DNA of 64,000 bases, from NCBI GenBank assembly GCA_965248775.1, contig OZ252150.1, positions 992,001 to 1,056,000 of the forward strand, written 5' to 3'. Both the position numbers and the translations under genes were made by a program. Shown here piece by piece: positions 51,558 through 60,263 of this stretch. Under the pieces are notes generated by a model, which searched no databases, had not been told where the DNA came from, and was given only the letters and a program-made list of their open reading frames with translations. How positions within the stretch are numbered: position 1 is the stretch's first letter; the number at the start of each line of letters is the position of its first letter. The stretch is from JBHHUI01 sp965248775. Lineage in GTDB: Bacteria; Chloroflexota; Anaerolineae; Anaerolineales; JBHHUI01.

Positions 51558-52565
51558 ATGACTTCGACGGTTCCACCTAAACAAGACGATAGTCAGCATT
51601 TACAGGATGTGAAAATCGATTCCGATGAGAAAATAGACATCGGCGGCGACGTTGTTGGCCGCGACAAAATATACAACTCATTTGGGGGCGTATCAAAAGA
51701 GGGCTTAGTCAAATTGCTTATAGCGATGATGATAATCGTTAGCTTTTTCATCGCGGTAGCAATCGTGGTTATTGTTGTTGTAGCAACTGATGTAGCGAAT
51801 CAGCTAGCAATTGAGGATAAGAATAGGCCGCCGGCACGTGAAATCGTTTTTGTTCCACCAGGAGAGTTTTTAATAGGAAGTGCCGACTCTGATCCATTCG
51901 CGAAGGATGAGGAGAAACCACAACACACGGTATACATAGATGCCTTTTGGATCGATTGGACAGAAGTAACCAATGGAATGTACGCACACTGTGTCAGCGT
52001 GGGCGTATGTAACCTTCCAGACGATCATGGCTTGGGTCATTTTGGGAATTCCCAGCACGATAATTACCCTGTGATTGGAGTTGCCTGGAATGATGCCCGA
52101 GAATATTGCGAGTGGGTTGAAGGGCGGTTGCCAACGGAGGCTGAGTGGGAAAAGGCTGCCCGGGGGACGGATGGACGTATCTATCCGTGGGGCAATGAAG
52201 GTGTCGCTGGAACTCTATTGAATTTCTGCGATGATAATTGTGACCACGATTGGGCGAGGGATGCAATCAATGATAATTCTCCCGGTATCGCCCCGGTGGG
52301 AAGTTATCCGAATGGGGCGAGCCCTTACGGCGTGTTAGATATGGCTGGTAATGTCTGGGAGTGGGTAGCTGATTGGTATGATGGCACTTACCATTCTTTA
52401 ATACCAACTGATAACCCGCCTGGACCTTCTTCGGGCCAAAAACGAGTCACTCGGGGAGGTGCGTACGAAAGTGGCGAAAATCATGTTCGAACAGCATCCC
52501 GCAGCCAGAACGTGCCAACTGATTCCTACAAGAATATCAGCTTCCGGTGCGCTAGATCTCTATAA
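51558..52565 (+). CDS. Formylglycine-generating-enzyme-type (SUMF1) membrane protein
   Basis: 335 residues. The N-terminus has IDIGGDVVGRDKIYNSFGG, a motif shared by many Chloroflexota and cyanobacterial proteins tied to effector and conflict systems. A transmembrane helix follows (about 56-82), then an FGE-sulfatase domain (about 95-333): FVPPGEFLIGSADSDPFAKDE, FWIDWTEVTNGMYAHCV, GRLPTEAEWEKAARG, GNVWEWVADWYDG and SFRCARSL. The catalytic Cys pair of true formylglycine enzymes is not evident, so it may be a ligand-binding or structural version. Complete; between repeats R4 and R5. Confidence 0.85.
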   Translation: MTSTVPPKQDDSQHLQDVKIDSDEKIDIGGDVVGRDKIYNSFGGVSKEGLVKLLIAMMIIVSFFIAVAIVVIVVVATDVANQLAIEDKNRPPAREIVFVPPGEFLIGSADSDPFAKDEEKPQHTVYIDAFWIDWTEVTNGMYAHCVSVGVCNLPDDHGLGHFGNSQHDNYPVIGVAWNDAREYCEWVEGRLPTEAEWEKAARGTDGRIYPWGNEGVAGTLLNFCDDNCDHDWARDAINDNSPGIAPVGSYPNGASPYGVLDMAGNVWEWVADWYDGTYHSLIPTDNPPGPSSGQKRVTRGGAYESGENHVRTASRSQNVPTDSYKNISFRCARSL

Positions 52566-52599
52566 TGCGCCGCTAGAACGATACTCCAGATAAAATGAA

Positions 52600-52735
52600 C
52601 AAAAAAGGCGTCGTTGCAGCTGACCCCATCCGCTGCTTCTTCGGCTCGTTGACGTCTTGCGGGTGAAGGGGCGGTGTGTTGTTTAACAGCGAAATATGGA
52701 TAGTATGTACGACTTTGGGGGAAGATAATATTGTT
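52600..52735 (+). repeat. Dispersed intergenic repeat, copy R5
   Basis: CTTCTTCGGCTCGTTGACGTC then TTGCGGGTGAAGGGGCGGTG and a GATAATATTGTT end. Follows the formylglycine-type gene. Confidence 0.6.
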
Positions 52736-53398
52736 TGACCGAAATTGATTGCAGACAACCAACTATGCTAATTGTTATATTACGGCTAATGTGAAATCAA
52801 ACTGCTTGAACGGTAAAGGTTTGGACATTAATGCCAAAGAAGCGGCGCAAAACGAGTTTGAGTGTGTGGCTGGTCAGCTTGGCGATGATGTGTGTGGTCA
52901 AACCGATGATAGTTTTCCGCAATAGGCGTTCGATGTTGCGGCCGGTATTCTGCACTTCGTTAAATGCGCCTTCGATGCGCTCGCGCAGGCTGTTGAGCCA
53001 GCGGTCAAAGTCGGCCGAGTTCTGGATGAGTTGGTTAGCCCGTTTCGGTATGGTGGACCCCTTTGTCAAGACAGAAAAATGGCCTGGCGTAAGGTGCATT
53101 CTCCTTTCGTGAGTCGTGGACATAAATGGTCGCCGTAGTGCTGTGGACATGTGGGCAACTGGCGCATTCTCAGTTGTCCACATGTCCACAGCGAAATCGG
53201 TGTCAGTTCAGCAGCGTGCGTTCCCCGAAGTACACCTGCGCCGGGGTGAGATAGTCGAGTGATTGATGCGGACGCTCCGCACGGTAGAAGCGAAAGTAGC
53301 GTATCAGAGCCTGCCGTGCTTCGCGCGGGCTGTCGTAGTCGTGCAGATAGACCTCCTCGTATTTCACCGTCCGCCACAGCCGCTCGGTGAAGATATTG

Positions 53399-53423
53399 CC
53401 CAGTCTCGTCGACTGGACGAGGT
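53399..53423 (+). repeat. 25-bp ABAB mini-repeat in the IS3 orfB
   Basis: The exact 25-mer also seen at 5646, 47196, 48132 and 48976. It splits RALD from NIFTERLWR, a contiguous motif in IS3 transposases, by 24 bases in frame. Confidence 0.88.
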
Positions 53424-53652
53424 CGAGCGCACGGCCGCGACCATCCATACTGATTTGTGTACCGGCCGCTTGGAGCCGGTCAATGTACTGCGGGCTAGTG
53501 AAGTGGCTGCCCTGGTCGCTGTTCCAGATCGTCGGCGTGGCCGCTGCCAGCGCCCGCTCGACTGCGCGCAACACGAATGGCATTTCCAGCGTCTGGTCGA
53601 GCTCCCAGCTGACCACGTAGCGGGAGAACCAATCCAGCACAGCCACGAGGTA

Positions 53653-53678
53653 CCCCGTCCAGCCTGTCCGGGGCTGGG
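53653..53678 (+). repeat. 26-bp mini-repeat in the IS3 orfB
   Basis: On the minus strand, arms CCAGCC/GGCTGG and CCCCG/CGGGG interleave around GACA. It separates GGWM from YLVAVLDW and shifts the frame by two. Confidence 0.82.
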
Positions 53679-54675
53679 CATCCAGCCGCCGCGGAGGCGG
53701 ATATAGGTGATGTCGATTCCCCAGACCTGATTTGGCTGCGTGATCGCCACTCCGCGCAACAAATAGGGGAAAACAGCGTGCTGCTTAGCTCGTTTCCCGT
53801 GACCCGGCCCCGGGACGGTGTGCTCAGATTCGGGCCCGGATAGATGGCTGCCAACCCCATTTCGCGCATATGACGTTGGACTGCTTTGCGATTGATGGTC
53901 ATCTCGCGTCGCAATACGGCCAGGATCTTGCGCGAACCGTAGAAGGGATGGGCAGTGTAGATTTCATCGATGCGGCACTTGATGTACAACTCTTCCGGTG
54001 ACGGCGGGACCGGGACGTAGTACAAACTGGAGCGACTGATACCCAACAGATCGGCCTGGGTTGCGAGCGATAGCTCAGCATTCTCGCGTTCGACCATCGT
54101 CAGTCGCTCACTTCTCGATGACGTTGAGGCCAGATTTTTTTTGAGCCAGGCTAACTGCGTCGTCAGCCGGCCAATCTGCGCATACAGCGCTTCGCGTTCG
54201 CTCTCGTGTGCCGCCTCGAGCTCGCGCATCGTGTGGTTCTCGTTGCTGAACACGCTAGGTAAGCGCTCGACCGCCTGCGCTTTCCATTTGCGGAGCATAT
54301 TGACGTGCATGCCATACTCAGCGGCGATCTGCGCGAATGTGCGCTCTTCCCGCAGTAGTTCGAGAACGATCTGGGCTTTCCGTTCGGCGCTGTAGTGGGT
54401 GCGGGTTTTCTTCTTTGTCATGGCTGGCAGTGTACCTTAGCCCGACGTGTTTTCGAGTCTAGATTCTGGGGTCCACTATACGGGGTCCAGATGCGATTGC
54501 CTTGGAGGTCGAACTGTTCTTGTTGCCAATCTTCACCCAGGAAGCCCTTGTCGCCGAAGACGTCGCTGTTCCAGATGGTAGGCAAGACCATTTCGGCGGC
54601 CAGACGCTCATCACTGTTGGCCGGCACTAACTCATAGGCGACCGGGATGCCCTCCAAGGTGGACAACAAAACCAG

Positions 54676-54701
54676 TTTGCACAGTAAAGTGTGTACTGCA
54701 C
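54676..54701 (+). repeat. 26-bp mini-repeat in the IS982 transposase gene
   Basis: Arms CAGT/ACTG and AAAGTG/CACTTT interleaved (54682-54704, with TTT shared by the host). It separates FGYK from LVLLST and shifts the frame. Confidence 0.8.
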
Positions 54702-54794
54702 TTTGTAGCCAAAGTACTTCAGATTGCGACTGGCACACACGCCATAGGCGGCCGAACCCGCGAAATTGCTGTGTTTCTTGTTACGCTTGTAGCT

Positions 54795-54818
54795 CACCCA
54801 GTCGAGCCTGGGCTCGGT
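54795..54818 (+). repeat. 24-bp mini-repeat in the IS982 transposase gene
   Basis: Arms CCCAG/CTGGG and CGAGC/GCTCG interleaved with one shared G. It adds eight codons in frame between KPIPV and SYKRNKKH. Confidence 0.8.
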
Positions 54819-55291
54819 GACTGGAATAGGCTTGGTGTCAACCAGGAATTGAGTAGCCAGCGTTGCGCCCAGCAGTTCAACCCAGTGCCGCCGCAGTTCT
54901 TCAACCAACAGCCGCAAGGCTCGCGCCCGCCGGTTGAATTGGCTCTGGTCGAGCAATTTGGGAAACAAATCTAGATAGTTGGCACGGATGAACCCGAGAA
55001 ACTGCGTCTCACCCGGAAATGGTAGGAAATCCATCAATAGCAACAAGGTGATTACTTCGCTATCACTGAATACGGGCTTCGCGCCCGGTTTACCTTTCAA
55101 TAATCGCACGCCATGTTTTTGATACCAGTCGTCTACAAGTACATACACGACTGTCGCCAGATCGACAAAAGGTATACTTGTCATCGGGAAGCCCTCCGAA
55201 TGGTGAGTGATGTCTCTTCATTCTTGGAGGACTTCCCTTTTGTGTCAACCCTTTGAATTCACATTAGCCGTATATTGCTAATTCAAGACTC

Positions 55292-56323
55292 GTGGAAATT
55301 CTAAACTGGAAAACGGGGAAAGTGTTGTTTGTTCTTAACGGCCGATCGCTCCTTGGGGCCGACCTACGAGGCGCTAGTTTGCCCTGGGCAAATCTTGAGT
55401 ACATGAACTTGGCAGGTACCGATCTCCGTGGAGCCAATCTCAAACGTTCAAGACTGAGCCGGGCCGTGTTGAGATCGGCAAATCTCGAAGGAGCAGATCT
55501 GCGTGGTGCGGATATGACCGGCGCGGACTTGGCTGACACGAATCTAGAGTCCTCCAACATGAGCAGAGTGATCTTAAGTGGCGCCACTCTTCGACGGACA
55601 AAGCTGAAAGGTACGAAGCTCTATAGAACTAGCCTTGGATACGCTTCATTCTCATTCTGCGACACATTATATCAAGCGCTTCGTCTCGAAACTGTTCGGC
55701 ATCATGGGCCATCATCCATTGATCAACATACCCTCAGACATGGTTTCGCAGAATACCCTGACGTATTTTTGGAAGGCATAGGATATTCCAAGAACGAAAT
55801 TAGAGGTCTAAAGGATATGTATATCAGGCATTCTCAGCCCTATCTCTCCTGTTTCCTTTCACATGCAAAAGCAGACGCGGCATTTGTTGAACGTTTGTAT
55901 ACTCACTTAACGGCTAACAACGTTGCCTGCTGGCAATTCGTACATGACATGAGAGGCGGGAAGGAATGGGAAGGGCAGATCAAAGATGCAATTCGGGACC
56001 ACGACAAATTGGTCTTAATCTACTCTCAGCGGGCATTGTATCGACCGAATGTAGTTAAAGAGATAGTTAGCGCGATAGAGGACGAGAGGGCAACGGGAAT
56101 ACAGAAGCTGTTTCCAATTCGCTTGGATGATCATATCTTGACTGAAGCAATGATGGATGAGGCCCGCGAGAAGGTTCGTTCTGGAGAGTGGGGAGAGAAT
56201 TGGGTCTATTACATCACGAAGTATCACATTCCCGACTTCAGTCGATGGGAGAGCGAAAGTTTTTATGAACCCGAATTCGAGAAGCTTCTGGAAGCTCTAG
56301 AGAAACCGGCCAAGCGAGTTTGA
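55292..56323 (+). CDS. Pentapeptide-repeat and TIR-domain protein
   Basis: 343 residues from a GTG start; the IS982 insertion is about 20 bases upstream, so the natural start or leader may be lost. Residues 18-115 are pentapeptide repeats of the A(D/N)LxG form (GADLRGASL, GTDLRGANL, GADLRGADM). Residues 185-330 are a TIR domain: SCFLSHAKADAAFVERLYTHL, ACWQFVHDMRGGKEWEGQI, KLVLIYSQRAL then NVVKEI, whose Glu is at the place of the catalytic Glu of TIR NADases. No transmembrane segment. Such proteins are plausible defence effectors or scaffolds, but no partner gene is adjacent. Frame intact. Confidence 0.85.
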   Translation: MEILNWKTGKVLFVLNGRSLLGADLRGASLPWANLEYMNLAGTDLRGANLKRSRLSRAVLRSANLEGADLRGADMTGADLADTNLESSNMSRVILSGATLRRTKLKGTKLYRTSLGYASFSFCDTLYQALRLETVRHHGPSSIDQHTLRHGFAEYPDVFLEGIGYSKNEIRGLKDMYIRHSQPYLSCFLSHAKADAAFVERLYTHLTANNVACWQFVHDMRGGKEWEGQIKDAIRDHDKLVLIYSQRALYRPNVVKEIVSAIEDERATGIQKLFPIRLDDHILTEAMMDEAREKVRSGEWGENWVYYITKYHIPDFSRWESESFYEPEFEKLLEALEKPAKRV

Positions 56324-56344
56324 CTCTGACGTTGGAATGGCGCA

Positions 56345-56490
56345 CTAGATAGGTCTTTGCGAGGGCTGAGGTACTACAACGGCTCGCCCGCCGCCGACGC
56401 GCCTCCGGCGGTATTCGACAGCTCGTGACGACTTGCGAGGAAGTGGGCGGTGCGGTGCGATGCATAATACCCACTATAGATGTGATAGAG
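56345..56490 (+). repeat. Dispersed intergenic repeat, copy R6
   Basis: TCGCCCGCCGCCGACGCGCC and TTCGACAGCTCGTGACGACTT then GAGGAAGTGGGCGGTGCGGTG, matching R4 block by block. Follows the TIR gene. Confidence 0.6.
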
Positions 56491-56513
56491 AGAATATAAG
56501 GACATTTATTATT

Positions 56514-57071
56514 ATGCAAAATATTTCAAGAAGACTGGTTGTGTGGGCTGTCGTCGTAGCGCTCATATTGCTAATCCCCTTAGTGGCGATGCAGTTCACC
56601 GAGGAAGTGAACTGGGATCTGTTCGATTTCGCTTTCATGGGCACCCTTCTGTTCGGCACTGGTCTCGCAAATGAGCTGGTATCGAGGAAGGCGGGCCATA
56701 TCGCGTACCGAGCCGCAGTCGGCGTTGCGCTTGCGGCAGCGTTCCTCCTCGTCTGGGTGAATGGTGCCGTTGGTATTATCGGAAACGAGGGGAATCCTGC
56801 CAACTTGATGTATTTCGGGGTGCTCGCCATCGGAATAATCGGTGTCTTCATCGCACGCCTGGAACCGCGTGGAATAGCACGGGCGCTCTTCGCGGTGGCG
56901 CTCGCTCAAATGTTGGTCCCCGTGATTGCGCTGATTATCTGGAGTCCCCAAGTGACCTCCTGGGGTGCGGCGGGTGTGTTGGGTGTGTTTGGTCTCAATG
57001 CATTCTTCGCCATGCTGTTTGTCGGATCAGCTTTACTGTTTCGACGCGCGAGCGCCTCGGACCCGATGTAG
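56514..57071 (+). CDS. Multi-pass membrane protein of unknown function
   Basis: 185 residues from MQNISRRLVVWAVVVALILL. Six hydrophobic helices can be seen (about 8-26, 37-55, 63-84, 90-108, 118-138, 146-172), with a charged ARLEPRG loop. No family recognised. The start at 56514 is preferred over the upstream 56433 because the latter runs through repeat R6. Complete. An IS4 tandem begins 28 bases downstream. Confidence 0.7.
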   Translation: MQNISRRLVVWAVVVALILLIPLVAMQFTEEVNWDLFDFAFMGTLLFGTGLANELVSRKAGHIAYRAAVGVALAAAFLLVWVNGAVGIIGNEGNPANLMYFGVLAIGIIGVFIARLEPRGIARALFAVALAQMLVPVIALIIWSPQVTSWGAAGVLGVFGLNAFFAMLFVGSALLFRRASASDPM

Positions 57072-57099
57072 AACTGACAGTTTGAGTGGCGGTTTAGCC

Positions 57100-58583
57100 C
57101 CAATACCTTTCAAATAAGCAAACAGGTGGCACCCGAGGCATACTTGTGAGATATCAAATTCGCAAGATGCCAGGGGGCCACCTGATGGGATACAGATTAC
57201 GCGAGGTTGACATCGAGAGCAAGTTTTGCCGGGAACTGACATTTACAAGCCTGAGCCGGGTTATTCCGCCAGATGTGGTCGAAGCAGCGTTGGAGGCAGA
57301 AGGCTTGAAAACGCAACGCGAGCGCAAATTGAATCTGGTCGTGACAGTGTTTTTAATCATCACAATGAACATCTACACGCAATCTTCTCTGGGGCGGGTA
57401 ATGCGTAAGATCGCCCAGGGGTTGCGGTACATCTGGAACAATCCGGAATACGCGGTACCGAAAGACAGTGCGATTACCTATCGGCGCTATCAACTGGGTG
57501 CTCGACCGGTCGTGCGTTTGTTTCGGCATGTATGTCGACCGATAGCTACGACGGAGACAGCCGGCGCGTTCCTCTTTGGATTGCGCCTGATGGCCATCGA
57601 TGGCACGGTTGAAGATGTGGCTGACACGCCGGAGAATGCGGCGGCTTTTGGACGGCACCACAGCCCGCGCGGCCAGAGCGCTTTTCCGCAGGTGCAAGGG
57701 GTGTATCTGGTCGAGTGCGGCACGCATACGATTGTCGATGCGGGCTTCTGGCCTTGCCACACCAGCGAGCGCATAGGTGGTTTTCGCCTGTTGCGCTCGG
57801 TCGAGATGGGCATGTTGGTGATGTGGGACCGTGGGTTTCATGATTATGACATGCTGCGCATGGTTTTGGAGCGCGGGGGACACATTTTGAGCCGATTTCC
57901 AGCCCATGTCAAGCCTAAAAACCGCTGTCCCTTGCCAGATGGCTCCTACACCGCCTACCTGACCCCCTCCGACTACCAGCGCCGCAAGCGGGGCGAGCGC
58001 CTCCTGGTGCGCATCGTCGAATACACCATAAGTGACCCGGCACTCCCCGGTTACGGTGAAGTGCACCGCTTGGTTACCACCTTGCTGAACCCCGAAGCCT
58101 TCCCAGCCCTGGAACTCGCGCGAGCTTATCACGAACGCTGGGAAATCGAATTGGTCATCGATGAAGTCGACACCCATCAACGTCTGGCCGGACGCCCGCT
58201 GCGCAGTCTCAAGCCGGTCGGGGTCATTCAGGAACTGTATGGCCTGCTCATCGCACACTTCATCATCCGCTTCCTGATGCATGCGGCTGCCCAACGCACC
58301 GGTCTCGATCCCGACCAACTCAGCTTTGTGCATGCACTCGAACTCGTGCGCGACACGCTCGCCGAGTTTCAAAAGACGGCCGTTGACCAACTCGGCCAAC
58401 TCTATGACCGCTTGTTGCATGACATCGCTGACGTTCGTCTGCCTCTCCGCCGTGCCCGTTCAAACCCGCGTGTAGTCAAACGCAAGATGTCAAAGTTCCG
58501 CCTGAAACAGCCGGAGCATTATCACTGGCCCCAACCCCGACAACCTTTCCGGCAAGCTTTGGCCCTTATTTGAAAGGTATTGG
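57100..58583 (+). mobile_element. IS4-family insertion sequence, copy 2
   Basis: Ends CCAATACCTTTCAAATAAG in both orientations, flanked on both sides by GTTTAGCC. A third copy follows after just those 8 bases. Confidence 0.9.
57146..58573 (+). CDS. IS4-family transposase (copy 2, intact)
   Basis: About 475 residues, probably starting MPGGHLMGYRLREVDIESKF. First Asp LMAIDGTVEDV, second Asp VMWDRGFHDYD, YREK box YHERWEIELVIDEVDTH complete. The only one of the three IS4 copies with no visible lesion, and so the likely source of activity. Confidence 0.85.
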   Translation: MRYQIRKMPGGHLMGYRLREVDIESKFCRELTFTSLSRVIPPDVVEAALEAEGLKTQRERKLNLVVTVFLIITMNIYTQSSLGRVMRKIAQGLRYIWNNPEYAVPKDSAITYRRYQLGARPVVRLFRHVCRPIATTETAGAFLFGLRLMAIDGTVEDVADTPENAAAFGRHHSPRGQSAFPQVQGVYLVECGTHTIVDAGFWPCHTSERIGGFRLLRSVEMGMLVMWDRGFHDYDMLRMVLERGGHILSRFPAHVKPKNRCPLPDGSYTAYLTPSDYQRRKRGERLLVRIVEYTISDPALPGYGEVHRLVTTLLNPEAFPALELARAYHERWEIELVIDEVDTHQRLAGRPLRSLKPVGVIQELYGLLIAHFIIRFLMHAAAQRTGLDPDQLSFVHALELVRDTLAEFQKTAVDQLGQLYDRLLHDIADVRLPLRRARSNPRVVKRKMSKFRLKQPEHYHWPQPRQPFRQALALI

Positions 58584-58591
58584 GTTTAGCC

Positions 58592-60065
58592 CCAATACCT
58601 TTCAAATAAGCAAACAGGTGGCACCCGAGGCATACTTGTGAGATATACAAATTCGCAAGATGCCAGGGGGCCACCTGATGGGATACAGATTACGCGAGGT
58701 TGACATCGAGAGCAAGTTTTGCCGGGAACTGACATTTACAAGCCTGAGCCGGGTTATTCCGCCAGATGTGGTCGAAGCAGCGTTGGAGGCAGAAGGCTTG
58801 AAAACGCAACGCGAGCGCAAATTGAATCTGGTCGTGACAGTGTTTTTAATCATCACAATGAACATCTACACGCAATCTTCTCTGGGGCGGGTAATGCGTA
58901 AGATCGCCCAGGGGTTGCGGTACATCTGGAACAATCCGGAATACGCGGTACCGAAAGACAGTGCGATTACCTATCGGCGCTATCAACTGGGTGCTCGACC
59001 GGTCGTGCGTTTGTTTCGGCATGTATGTCGACCGATAGCTACGACGGAGACAGCCGGCGCGTTCCTCTTTGGATTGCGCCTGATGGCCATCGATGGCACG
59101 GTTGAAGATGTGGCTGACACGCCGGAGAATGCGGCGGCTTTTGGACGGCACCACAGCCCGCGCGGCCAGAGCGTTTTTCCGCAGGTGCAAGGGGTGTATC
59201 TGGTCGAGTGCGGCACGCATACGATTGTCGATGCGGGCTTCTGGCCTTGCCACACCAGCGAGCGCATAGGTGGTTTTCGCCTGTTGCGCTCGGTCGAGAT
59301 GGGCATGTTGGTGATGTGGGACCGTGGGTTTCATGATTATGACATGCTGCGCATGGTTTTGGAGCGCGGGGGACACATTTTGAGCCGATTTCCAGCCCAT
59401 GTCCCGCTGTCCATTGCCAGATGGCTCCTACACCGCCTACCTGACCCCCTCCGACTACCAGCGCCGCAAGCGGGGCGAGCGCCTCCTGGTGCGCATCGTC
59501 GAATACACCATAAGTGACCCGGCACTCCCCGGTTACGGTGAAGTGCACCGCTTGGTTACCACCTTGCTGAACCCCGAAGCCTTCCCAGCCCTGGAACTCG
59601 CGCGAGCTTATCACGAACGCTGGGAAATCGAATTGGTCATCGATGAAGTCGACACCCATCAACGTCTGGCCGGACGCCCGCTGCGCAGTCTCAAGCCGGT
59701 CGGGGTCATTCAGGAACTGTATGGCCTGCTCATCGCACACTTCATCATCCGCTTCCTGATGCATGCGGCTGCCCAACGCACCGGTCTCGATCCCGACCAA
59801 CTCAGCTTTGTGCATGCACTCGAACTCGTGCGCGACACGCTCGCCGAGTTTCAAAAGACGGCCGTTGACCAACTCGGCCAACTCTATGACCGCTTGTTGC
59901 ATGACATCGCTGACGTTCGTCTGCCTCTCCGCCGTGCCCGTTCAAACCCGCGTGTAGTCAAACGCAAGATGTCAAAGTTCCGCCTGAAACAGCCGGAGCA
60001 TTATCACTGGCCCCAACCCCGACAACCTTTCCGGCAAGCTTTGGCCCTTATTTGAAAGGTATTGG
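58592..60065 (+). mobile_element. IS4-family insertion sequence, copy 3 (tandem with copy 2)
   Basis: Starts 8 bases after copy 2 (GTTTAGCC between them) and is followed by GTTTAGTA. Nearly identical to copy 2. Confidence 0.9.
58660..60055 (+). pseudogene. IS4-family transposase (copy 3, 11-bp deletion)
   Basis: Matches copy 2 except for loss of 11 bases after the FPAHV codons near 59403, which shifts the frame; the second half continues in another frame to LALI. Dead unless a second event restores the frame. Confidence 0.88.
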
Positions 60066-60263
60066 GTTTAGTACGCCAAGCGCAGAGAATGCTTTTACCT
60101 GCGCACTTTGAACGCGACATGGCAATCTTTTTCGCCGCTATATATTCAGTGAGAATTAGCCCTTGACGTTCTCGATTCTCAGGCATAATGAAGATAGATA
60201 GTAGTTCCGCTCCTTAGAACAACCCCCTAACTTCACGCAGTAATCACAAAAGGAATAAACACA

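Larger units (their letters stand above)
53203..54421 (-). pseudogene. IS3-family transposase (OrfA/OrfB) with frameshift and two mini-repeat inserts
   Basis: Starts MTKKKTRTHYSAERKAQIVLEL (OrfA helix-turn-helix, leucine-zipper region), continues into OrfB (STSSRSERLTMVERENAELS, PFYGSRKILAVLRRE). A frameshift lies near 53810. The integrase core VWGIDITYIRLRGGWM is followed by a 26-bp mini-repeat (53653-53678) that shifts the frame, then YLVAVLDWFSRYVVSWEL, IWNSDQGSHFTS, and RALD, eight extra residues (LVQSTRLG, 53399-53423), NIFTERLWRTVKYEEVYL. Dead as it stands. Confidence 0.85.
53054..54475 (-). mobile_element. IS3-family insertion sequence
   Basis: Ends TGGACCCC, inverted at the right side, enclosing orfA/orfB-type genes. 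The target duplication is unclear. Inserted within the IS982 transposase gene. Confidence 0.82.
52797..55184 (-). pseudogene. IS982-family transposase with IS3 and two mini-repeat inserts
   Basis: N-terminal part MTSIPFVDLATVVYVLVDDW, FSDSEVITLLLLMDF, first Asp VDTKPIPV. Then eight extra residues (TEPRLDWV, insert 54795-54818), SYKRNKKHSNFAGSAAYG, and a 26-bp frameshifting insert (54676-54701) in NLKYFGYK before LVLLSTLEGIPVAYEL. The IS3 follows IWTPY. The end of the gene (SADFDRWLNSLRERIEGAFN, Glu region) lies at 52797-53053. Each insert, taken out, restores the protein. Confidence 0.85.
52782..55271 (-). mobile_element. IS982-family insertion sequence, itself interrupted by IS3
   Basis: Ends ACGGCTAATGTGAA and the same inverted; target duplication ATATT (52777-52781, 55272-55276). 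Total 2,490 bp because an IS3 element (53054-54475) lies inside. It inserted about 20 bases upstream of the TIR gene start. Confidence 0.85.
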
